Virus record (IMG/VR): IMGVR_UViG_3300042452_000226
Coordinates: 1 to 34,136 of that record
DNA length: 34,136 nt
Strand: one strand, 5' to 3'
From: a virus
This document shows, piece after piece, positions 29,319-34,136 of this stretch. Each line of letters starts with the position of its first letter. Position 1 is the first letter of the stretch. The notes beneath the pieces were generated by a model. That model saw only the letters and a program-made list of their open reading frames with translations. It had not been told where the DNA came from and searched no databases. The position numbers and the translations under genes were made by a program.

Positions 29319-29585
29319 TCAGCCCCTCGAGGTCTTGCCGCTGCACTTCCACTTCGCACGCGAGAGCCGCAGCGGGCTGTTTGGGTTGCGTGCCGCCGCA
29401 GGGTGCGACTTCATCTGCGCGAAGCTGCGAGCACAGTAAGCATCGCCCTTCGCGGTCCCTGGCTTGATGCGGTCGCCGCCGCCCTTGGCCTTGCCGGCCT
29501 GACCGTAAGAAACCTTGCGGGTGCGGCCCGTATCCGGGTTCCGCACGACCTTGACGAATCTCTTGCCCTTGGCTGGCGTCGGCAT
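29319..29585 (-). CDS. Small basic protein, NPxTGRTRKVSYGQAGKAKGG type
   Basis: 88 aa, strongly basic: MPTPAKGKRFVKVVRNPDTG, RKVSYGQAGKAKGGGDRIKP, GTAKGDAYCARSFAQMKSHP and NPNSPLRLSRAKWKCSGKTS. This pattern, with two conserved-looking Cys residues, is common to small phage proteins of unknown function that often occur beside the GLYANI-type protein, as here. AGGAG 6 bases upstream sets the start. A structural or DNA-bound role is conceivable; I make no firm claim. Confidence 0.75.
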   Translation of the reverse strand: MPTPAKGKRFVKVVRNPDTGRTRKVSYGQAGKAKGGGDRIKPGTAKGDAYCARSFAQMKSHPAAARNPNSPLRLSRAKWKCSGKTSRG

Positions 29586-29618
29586 GTGTGCTCCTATCTG
29601 TCCTTCTGAAACGGTCAG

Positions 29619-30527
29619 TTACTGCGCCTCGCGCACCTCGAAGCGCAGGGTACGCATGGAGTGGCCGTTGCTGCGGACGCTGTCCATCCAGAACCGAAGC
29701 CACAGGGCGCCCTTCGGCTTGGGCGGCATGCCCTTCTCGACGGCCCACCCGTTGCCCTCACTGAACTCGTCCTTGTACCCGGGGCTGCGGACGTGCAGCA
29801 CCCGGTCGAGGTAGGGCCGCCCGTGCAGTGACAGCCTTGCCCGCTGGATGGGCATGATCCATTCGTCATGGGTGTGGCCCGTCCAGATGATGTCTGCGTC
29901 CGGCAGGTAGACGGCCATGCGGGCGGTCTGGATCGTGCCGCGGGTCACGGGGCCGCCGCCGCCGTAGCCGTGGTGCATGTACATCAGGACGCTGTTGGCG
30001 ACGAGCTGCCGGCGCACCTTGCTCCTGACCACGAACCGCACCCAGTTTGCATAACTGCCTGCATATGCAGGGCAGTCCTTGTTCCGCACCTTGAGCGCCT
30101 CGACCAGGCGCTCGTTCATGTCCGTTTCGTGCCGCTTGCGAATTCCGGTTTCGTGGTTGCCGGGGGCGAACAGCAGCGCCATGTCCGCGTGCGGAGAGAC
30201 GTAGTCGGCGGTCGTGTTGATGACCGCGTCGAGGTATCGCCCCTCGCGGTGCTCGGGCCGGCAAGCCGAGGTGTCAGACCTCAAATCGTATTTTCCTTGC
30301 ATACAGCAGAGGAAATCTCCGTTCGAGAGCCACTTCGCCCCGCGCTCGCGGCACTGGCGCATGTGGCGCTCGAACATCCCCCTGTCGGCGTGGGCGTTGT
30401 CGATGTGCGCGTCGGAGATCAGGAGGTATTCTTGGCTCCATCCCGCAGACGGCACGGCCGAATCGGAATCCTCGGTCATCTCGACCGTGAACGATCCGGG
30501 CTGGTGCTGCGTGATGGCGACGCCCAT
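29619..30527 (-). CDS. Calcineurin-like metallophosphoesterase
   Basis: 302 aa. The full set of metal ligands is present: DAH (39-41), NGD (69-71), GNHE (123-126), HH (185-186) and GHTH (217-220). The protein should hydrolyse phosphodiester or phosphomonoester bonds with two metal ions. In phages, relatives include lambda phosphatase-like and Mre11-like enzymes, but the DNA-repair-type partner (SbcC) is absent. LLISDAHIDNAHADRGMFER and YMHHGYGGGGPVTRG resemble stand-alone phosphoesterases annotated in podoviruses. It is the first gene of its minus operon, divergent from the plus-strand early operon. The Shine-Dalgarno is weak. Confidence 0.88.
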   Translation of the reverse strand: MGVAITQHQPGSFTVEMTEDSDSAVPSAGWSQEYLLISDAHIDNAHADRGMFERHMRQCRERGAKWLSNGDFLCCMQGKYDLRSDTSACRPEHREGRYLDAVINTTADYVSPHADMALLFAPGNHETGIRKRHETDMNERLVEALKVRNKDCPAYAGSYANWVRFVVRSKVRRQLVANSVLMYMHHGYGGGGPVTRGTIQTARMAVYLPDADIIWTGHTHDEWIMPIQRARLSLHGRPYLDRVLHVRSPGYKDEFSEGNGWAVEKGMPPKPKGALWLRFWMDSVRSNGHSMRTLRFEVREAQ

Positions 30528-30690
30528 CCAGCCGCACCATAGCGACCGATCCGGCTATTTCACGTTGTAAGAAAAAATTGTCGGAATTTCTCACGGATAC
30601 CCTCTTGCGTACCGATATACGCATGGGTACAACACCCACCGCACGCACGGATGCGCGTTGCAGACGGCGTGCGAAACGAGAGGATTCACG
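30528..30690. promoter_or_regulatory. Divergent intergenic region with AT-rich patch and palindrome
   Basis: 163 bp separate the metallophosphoesterase gene from the plus operon. An AT-rich stretch at about 30555-30592 stands out. The inverted repeat GCGTA-N6-TACGC (30607-30622) overlaps a weak promoter-like pair TTGCGT (30605-30610) and TACAAC (30628-30633), 17-bp spacer. An operator over the operon promoter is plausible but unproven. No ORF is supported here. Confidence 0.4.
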
Positions 30691-30936
30691 ATGAAGATCA
30701 AGATTCGAGAGGCATTGGCCGATAACGAAATGCGACCGTATGAGCGCAGAACGATCATCCAGACCGCTGCCGCGCAGATCAGGACAGGCGCAGCAGCCCG
30801 CGTGCTGGTTGCGTACCAGCGCATCGGGGCCGTGGACATCGACGCTACCCATGAGCTGTACTGCGCGGTGGACGAACTGACCGAGGCCGAGGACGTGTTC
30901 CTTGACATCCACGGCGAGACGGAGGTGGAGCTGTGA
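30691..30936 (+). CDS. First gene of the small-gene operon, unknown function
   Basis: 81 aa from ATG 30691 (MKIKIREALADNEMRPYERR) with AGAGG 9 bases upstream; an in-frame start at 30658 lacks a ribosome-binding site. Helical: TIIQTAAAQIRTGAAARVLV, then AYQRIGAVDIDATHELYCAV and a strongly acidic end (DELTEAEDVFLDIHGETEVE). The acidity could allow it to mimic DNA or bind a basic host protein, but this is speculation. It overlaps the next gene as GTGA. Confidence 0.72.
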   Translation: MKIKIREALADNEMRPYERRTIIQTAAAQIRTGAAARVLVAYQRIGAVDIDATHELYCAVDELTEAEDVFLDIHGETEVEL

Positions 30937-31184
30937 GCCGCCGCACCACCGACGCGTTGGTTGAGCGCATCCTCGACCTCGTCGCCACCTGCCGGCTCGA
31001 GCCGACCCCACGCGCCGACCTCGCACGGCGGTGGGGGATTACGCCCCGCGCCGTGAGCAACGTGATCGACCGAGCCCACAACCTGTTCGGCGTCATGGTC
31101 GCGCACCGCAGGGACGAGGGATACGTCATCCTCGACACCGGGATCATCGACCTCCGCAAGCTGCGGGCAAGGAGGGCGGCATGA
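30933..31184 (+). CDS. Winged-helix/HTH-like small protein
   Basis: 83 aa from GTG 30933 with GGAGGTGGAG upstream. The sequence TDALVERILDLVATCRLEPT, RADLARRWGITPRAVSNVID and RAHNLFGVMVAHRRDEGYVI reads as a helix-turn-helix (ARRWGITPRAVSNVI) followed by a beta wing, as in winged-helix regulators. It is the most probable transcription regulator in the early operon. GTGA overlap upstream and ATGA overlap downstream. Confidence 0.72.
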   Translation: MSRRTTDALVERILDLVATCRLEPTPRADLARRWGITPRAVSNVIDRAHNLFGVMVAHRRDEGYVILDTGIIDLRKLRARRAA

Positions 31185-31489
31185 CCAGCCTCTTCGACGC
31201 AGCCGAGGCCGAGCGGCGCAAGATCGTCGGCAAGGCGCTCGCCGCCGACCACCGCATCGAACTGCTGACCGCGGCACGCGGGTTCGCGGCGTTCATCGCC
31301 GCGCAGCAGGGGACCGTGAACAGCGACGAAGTCGCGGCCATCATGGCCGAGAACGGCCTTGACTACACCGAGCTCGGCAACGCGGCAGGGAGCGTGTTCG
31401 ATGAGAAGTTCGCGTGGACGGGCGAGGTCGTGCCGTCGCGCCGCCCCGCCTCGCACGGCCGGCTGATCCGGGTCTGGAGGAAGGCATGA
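31181..31489 (+). CDS. Small phage protein, possible winged-helix accessory
   Basis: 102 aa from ATG 31181 (MTSLFDAAEAERRKIVGKAL). Helices (AADHRIELLTAARGFAAFIA, TVNSDEVAAIMAENGLDYTE) precede a strand pair at the C-terminus (WTGEVVPSRRPASHGRLIRV). The end pattern, W-x-x-x-x-x-x-S-x-R-P-x-x-H-G-R-x-I-x-V-W, is typical of short replication-module proteins in phages, function unknown. Joined to both neighbours by ATGA overlaps. Confidence 0.72.
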   Translation: MTSLFDAAEAERRKIVGKALAADHRIELLTAARGFAAFIAAQQGTVNSDEVAAIMAENGLDYTELGNAAGSVFDEKFAWTGEVVPSRRPASHGRLIRVWRKA

Positions 31490-31818
31490 AGATCCAGGTC
31501 ACCATTGCGCTGAACAGCGACTTCGCCAACGGCAACCAGGCCATCGCCGACTACTTCCAGGATCACGCCGTGGACGCGACCGTCGAGGTCGAGTGGGTAC
31601 CGGAGACGGACGAGCAGTTCGACCAGCATGGCGGGTCGTACGTCACTCGGTACTGGCGGCTCTGCGAGTGGACGCTGGTGGAGCTTTCGCTCGACGGGAA
31701 GGCGCTCGAGGCCGACGCCGTGCCGGCGGGGTTCCCGATGCAGGAGGTGCTGTCCATCGTGGACGGCAGCGCCTTCCGAGACGACCTCGAGCGCATCGGG
31801 CCGGGAGCGGAGCTGTGA
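31486..31818 (+). CDS. Acidic small protein of unknown function
   Basis: 110 aa from ATG 31486 (MKIQVTIALNSDFANGNQAI). Strongly acidic with several Trp: TVEVEWVPETDEQFDQHGGS, YVTRYWRLCEWTLVELSLDG, QEVLSIVDGSAFRDDLERIG. A mixed alpha/beta protein is likely. No family recognised. GGAGG lies 5 bases before the start; ATGA and GTGA overlaps link it to its neighbours. Confidence 0.7.
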   Translation: MKIQVTIALNSDFANGNQAIADYFQDHAVDATVEVEWVPETDEQFDQHGGSYVTRYWRLCEWTLVELSLDGKALEADAVPAGFPMQEVLSIVDGSAFRDDLERIGPGAEL

Positions 31819-32000
31819 ACGACCTCTTCACCAGTCACGCCCGAAGGCATGAGCAACTTGAGGAGCTTGCGGAGCGACTGCTCGCGCAATCGTCCCTGCT
31901 TGGGCTTCACGCCTGGTACAAGTCGAGCGACGTATTCCGCGCCGCCGCGGATGATGCGGAGGACGCCGCACGCATCCTGCTCGGAATGGAGCCGCGATGA
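31815..32000 (+). CDS. Small helical protein
   Basis: 61 aa from GTG 31815 (MNDLFTSHARRHEQLEELAE). It is almost wholly helical (RLLAQSSLLGLHAWYKSSDV, AAADDAEDAARILLG). No motif is recognised. GTGA overlap with the upstream gene and ATGA with the downstream one place it firmly in the operon. Probably an accessory early protein. Confidence 0.65.
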   Translation: MNDLFTSHARRHEQLEELAERLLAQSSLLGLHAWYKSSDVFRAAADDAEDAARILLGMEPR

Positions 32001-32176
32001 GGGGCGGCCACCTGTCGGTTGTCGCCGACGACAACAACGAGATCGTCCTGGTCAAGGACGGCAAGGAGATCGCACGGATCATGCGTAACGCCAAGCGCCG
32101 CGAGAAGGCGTACATCGTCATCAAGGCCGATCCTGCCATCAGGATCATCCGCCGCAACCCGAAGGAGAGCACGTGA
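31997..32176 (+). CDS. Very small basic protein
   Basis: 59 aa from ATG 31997: MRGGHLSVVADDNNEIVLVK, then KEIARIMRNAKRREKAYIVI and a basic C-terminus (IRIIRRNPKEST). It is short but fits exactly between its neighbours with an ATGA overlap on the left and a GTGA overlap on the right, and has the phage codon bias. Two strand-rich segments flank a basic helix. Function unknown. Confidence 0.65.
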   Translation: MRGGHLSVVADDNNEIVLVKDGKEIARIMRNAKRREKAYIVIKADPAIRIIRRNPKEST

Positions 32177-32361
32177 GAGACCATACGATCATCGACAAGC
32201 TGCGCGAACGTGCCGAGGTGCGACTTGCGGCGGCGAACGAACAGGCGCCGAAATGGGGCGACTACGCGGAGCACTGCCGCAAGGAGGGCGAGCTCCTCCA
32301 CGCGGCGGCAGACCTCATCGAACGGCTGATGGACGAACTACGAAAGGCGAGCGTGAACTAA
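32173..32361 (+). CDS. Small helical protein, IIDKLRERA...AADLIERL type
   Basis: 62 aa from GTG 32173 (MRDHTIIDKLRERAEVRLAA). The C-terminal helix LLHAAADLIERLMDELRK resembles the AADEIxRL motif of the next gene product, so the two may be related. Proteins of this kind are common in phage early operons (Ea22-like neighbourhood) without known function. Ends TAA overlapping the next ATG by one base. Confidence 0.68.
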   Translation: MRDHTIIDKLRERAEVRLAAANEQAPKWGDYAEHCRKEGELLHAAADLIERLMDELRKASVN

Positions 32362-32588
32362 TGAGCGACATCGTGAACAGACTGCGGTCGAACCGCGAGT
32401 GCCTCGCGCCGTGCCTGATGGACGAGGCCGCCGATGAGATTGTGCGACTTGAGCAGGTTGTGCTGACCCTCACCGCCGAGCGCGACGAGGCGAGGCGTGA
32501 AGCCTGTGGACACGGCGAGACAATCGGCGGCGCAATGTTGGAGGCGGAGTTGCGCGGATGGGACTGCTTCAAGGAGGACGGTAAATGA
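32361..32588 (+). CDS. Small coiled protein, MSDIVxRLR...EAADEIxRL type
   Basis: 75 aa: MSDIVNRLRSNRECLAPCLM, DEAADEIVRLEQVVLTLTAE, RDEARREACGHGETIGG. The MSDIVxRLR opening and EAADEIxRL helix are a frequent signature of short phage early proteins of unknown role. A coiled-coil region at about residues 25-50 suggests oligomerisation. One-base overlap upstream (TAATG), ATGA overlap downstream. Confidence 0.72.
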   Translation: MSDIVNRLRSNRECLAPCLMDEAADEIVRLEQVVLTLTAERDEARREACGHGETIGGAMLEAELRGWDCFKEDGK

Positions 32589-32785
32589 TTGACCCCGGCG
32601 ACGAGCACCAGGAGCGCGACATTCTCCAGCGCCTCGATGTCGTATGGGAGGGGATGGGCGAGATGGCGATTGAGGAACGCCGCGAGGCCGCACGCGAGAT
32701 CCGCGCCCTGCGCGACGAGGTGCGCCGGCTGCGGGCCGTGCTTCCGATGCACATACACCGCATCATCTACGAAGGGTCAGGCTGA
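32585..32785 (+). CDS. Small helical, coiled-coil protein
   Basis: 66 aa from ATG 32585 (MIDPGDEHQERDILQRLDVV). A helical middle (AIEERREAAREIRALRDEVR) forms a likely coiled coil and again shows an E-A-A-x-E-I-x-x-L pattern. ATGA overlap upstream; 2 bases separate its stop from the next ATG, the only junction of the run without overlap. Function unknown. Confidence 0.68.
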   Translation: MIDPGDEHQERDILQRLDVVWEGMGEMAIEERREAAREIRALRDEVRRLRAVLPMHIHRIIYEGSG

Positions 32786-32787
32786 CC

Positions 32788-32973
32788 ATGCGGCCAGGGC
32801 GAGGGGAGACGGACGAGGACGTGGTGGACCGGGTGCGGACGAGCGGCACGGATGACCCGCTCACCATCGAACTGATGCAGGAGGTCGTGTACCTGCGACA
32901 AGAGTTGGCGAAGGCTATGAGGCAGGTGAACGCATTCATCCTGCGAGACACGAACCACAGGAGGCGCGATTGA
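32788..32973 (+). CDS. Small helical protein before rusA-like gene
   Basis: 61 aa: MRPGRGETDEDVVDRVRTSG, then LTIELMQEVVYLRQELAKAM and a C-terminal NAFILRDTNHRRRD. The D-V-V-D-R-V-R opening and helical repeat are like the two preceding small proteins. Its last codons carry the AGGAGG ribosome-binding site of the resolvase gene and its TGA overlaps that gene's TTG start. Confidence 0.66.
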   Translation: MRPGRGETDEDVVDRVRTSGTDDPLTIELMQEVVYLRQELAKAMRQVNAFILRDTNHRRRD

Positions 32974-33380
32974 TTACGTTCACCGTACCGGGCGAGGCAG
33001 CACCGCAGGGCAGCAAGAGGGCCGTGCGCTCAAGGGGCGGCCGCATCCTGCTGCTCGAGTCATCAGCCAAGGTCAAGCCGTACCGCGCCGTGTTCGCGCT
33101 GGCGGCGCGTCAGGCGTGGACCGAACCGCCGGCGACCGGGACCGTGGCGGTCGAGCTGCTGTTCCGATTCGTGCGGCCCGCCAGCCACTACACCGCCAAG
33201 GGTGCGCTGAAGGCGACCGCGCCCCTCGCGCCGAGGCGTCCAGATATCGACAAGGTGTGTAGAGCTGCCCTGGATTCCATGACCGGGGTGATCTACGCCG
33301 ACGATTCGCAGGTCGCAATCCTGTCAGCGTGCAAGGAGTACGGGGACCGAGCGGAAACCATCGTAAAAGTGTGGGCTTGA
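32970..33380 (+). CDS. rusA: RusA-like Holliday-junction resolvase
   Basis: 136 aa from a TTG start at 32970 (TTGA overlap) with AGGAGG 5 bases upstream. The opening FTVPGEAAPQGSKRAV and the motif RRPDIDKVCRAALDSMTGVI with YADDSQV (D92, D94, D111, D112) match the RusA family active site. RusA dimers bind and cut four-way DNA junctions with Mg2+, resolving recombination intermediates. Length is close to the usual 120 aa. It sits just before a RecT-like gene, which suggests a phage recombination or repair unit. Confidence 0.9.
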   Translation: MITFTVPGEAAPQGSKRAVRSRGGRILLLESSAKVKPYRAVFALAARQAWTEPPATGTVAVELLFRFVRPASHYTAKGALKATAPLAPRRPDIDKVCRAALDSMTGVIYADDSQVAILSACKEYGDRAETIVKVWA

Positions 33381-33405
33381 CACGGCCCCTACCCTCCCGT
33401 ATAGT
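33377..33405 (+). promoter_or_regulatory. Consensus sigma70 promoter for the recT-like gene
   Basis: TTGACA (33377-33382), 17-bp spacer, TATAGT (33400-33405). The -35 overlaps the end of the rusA-like gene (stop at 33380). The expected start near 33412 leaves a leader of about 50 nt before ATG 33463. This is one of only two near-consensus promoters seen in the window. Confidence 0.85.
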
Positions 33406-33412
33406 GTGCCTG

Positions 33413-33450
33413 TCGTGACCGGGCGCGTTGCCCGGGGCGACGAGTCACGA
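33413..33450 (+). promoter_or_regulatory. Nested leader hairpin of the recT-like gene
   Basis: Outer arms TCGTGAC (33413-33419) and GTCACGA (33444-33450) enclose inner arms CGGGC (33420-33424) and GCCCG (33430-33434) with loop GCGTT. The hairpin starts at the expected transcript 5-prime end and its 3-prime arm touches the GAGAGGAG ribosome-binding site (33450-33457). A role in message stability or translation control is inferred. Confidence 0.65.
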
Positions 33451-33462
33451 GAGGAGAATCAC

Positions 33463-34136
33463 ATGGAACTTGCAAGAATTGGTCAGGCGCAACTTGACCC
33501 CATGACGGTGGCACAAGTGTTCAAGGCGTCGGGGATGTTCCCCGATATCCAGTCCGAGGCGGCGGCATGCGCCAAAATCATCATCGGTCGCGGGCTGGGG
33601 CTGTCGGACTACGACGCCATGACTGGGCTGCACATCATCAAGGGCAAGGCCGTCCTGGCCGCGAACCTGATGGCGGCCTCGATCAAGCGGGCCGGGAAGT
33701 ACGACTACCGTGCCACGTGCTCGGACACCGAGTGCAGCATCGTGTTCTTCGGTCGCACGATGGATGGCAAGTGGGAGGAGATTGGCACCACCGAGTTCAC
33801 GCTTGAGGACGCACGGCGGGCGCAGCTCGGCGGCGACAACTGGCGCAAGTGGCCGAAGGCGATGCTGTTCGCCCGCTGCATCTCCAGCGGGTACAAGCAG
33901 CATTGCCCGGATGCGCTCGGTGCCGCCCCGGTATACGTCGAAGCACACGGCGAGACGGAGATCGTGGAGGATGCTCCGCGCAGCCGTGCCGCCCTGCCCG
34001 CCCCCGCCGAGGTCGTGGAAGCCGCCACGATGCCCCAAGACGCGCCCGTGGTCGCGGACGCCCCGAAGCCCACCCGCAAGCGCAAGGCCGCGCAGGAGGC
34101 ATCCACGCCCGCCCCGGCGGCCAAGGACGGCTACCC
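33463..34136 (+). CDS. RecT-like single-strand annealing protein, truncated by window end
   Basis: 224 codons visible, open at the right edge. MELARIGQAQLDPMTVAQVF, ACAKIIIGRGLGLSDYDAMT, LHIIKGKAVLAANLMAASIK, then FTLEDARRAQLGGDNWRKWP and KAMLFARCISSGYKQHCPDAL follow the pattern of phage proteins annotated as RecT-type recombinases: G-x-G-L-x-x-x-x-A, I-x-G-K-x-x-L-x-A, F-T-x-x-D-A and W-x-K-x-P-x-x-M-L-x-A-R. Such proteins pair complementary single strands in recombination. The C-terminus is Ala/Pro/Lys-rich linker. GAGAGGAG sets the start. The RusA-like gene upstream supports a recombination role. Confidence 0.8.
   Translation, partial: MELARIGQAQLDPMTVAQVFKASGMFPDIQSEAAACAKIIIGRGLGLSDYDAMTGLHIIKGKAVLAANLMAASIKRAGKYDYRATCSDTECSIVFFGRTMDGKWEEIGTTEFTLEDARRAQLGGDNWRKWPKAMLFARCISSGYKQHCPDALGAAPVYVEAHGETEIVEDAPRSRAALPAPAEVVEAATMPQDAPVVADAPKPTRKRKAAQEASTPAPAAKDGY

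Overview
The window is a fragment of a double-stranded DNA tailed-phage genome: a podovirus whose head module resembles that of Bordetella phage BPP-1 (Bbp16-, Bbp17- and Bbp19-like proteins) and whose tail and ejection genes follow the T7 plan (gp11/gp12-like tail tube, gp14/gp15/gp16-like internal proteins). No integrase, reverse transcriptase or phage RNA polymerase is visible. Two near-consensus sigma70 promoters suggest use of host RNA polymerase. High GC with strong GC3 bias, Shine-Dalgarno starts and sigma70 signals fit a Gram-negative, probably proteobacterial, host; this is inference. Both ends are cut: a gene is truncated at each edge.

Layout. (1) 1-25653, minus strand, read right to left: terminase small and large subunits, GNAT acetyltransferase, portal, capsid-staple-like protein, Bbp19-like protein, scaffold-like protein, major capsid, capsid cement, small protein, tail-tube adaptor and nozzle, three internal virion proteins (the last about 2867 aa with ADP-ribosyltransferase-like and HExxH segments), a frame-interrupted beta-helix tailspike, a holin-like protein and a beta-rich protein. 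(2) 25650-27286, minus: small regulatory and replication genes, including a DUF1376-type protein whose coding sequence holds tandem repeats that look like an origin. (3) 27287-28326: about 1 kb with little convincing coding sequence but many hairpins, three plus-strand intrinsic terminators, one strong promoter and direct repeats; I read it as a cluster of small structured RNAs plus possible origin or operator DNA. (4) 28327-28896, an isolated plus-strand gene of unknown function. (5) 28914-30527, minus: metallophosphoesterase, two small basic proteins, small HExxH protein. (6) 30691-34136, plus: eleven tiny, mostly 4-bp-overlapping genes ending in a RusA-like resolvase, then a RecT-like protein with its own promoter and hairpin leader.

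How it fits together. The plus-strand operon at the right looks like early/recombination functions, the leftward block is the late virion operon, and the structured region lies between them next to the putative replication gene. The most unusual signals are the tandem hairpin-rich RNA units at 27600-27925 (one with promoter, six stem-loops, terminator and a 14-nt perfect complement to the end of the capsid gene message), mutually exclusive hairpins ahead of two genes, repeats inside the DUF1376 gene, a three-copy 11-bp motif at gene ends, and the giant ejected protein carrying enzymatic domains.
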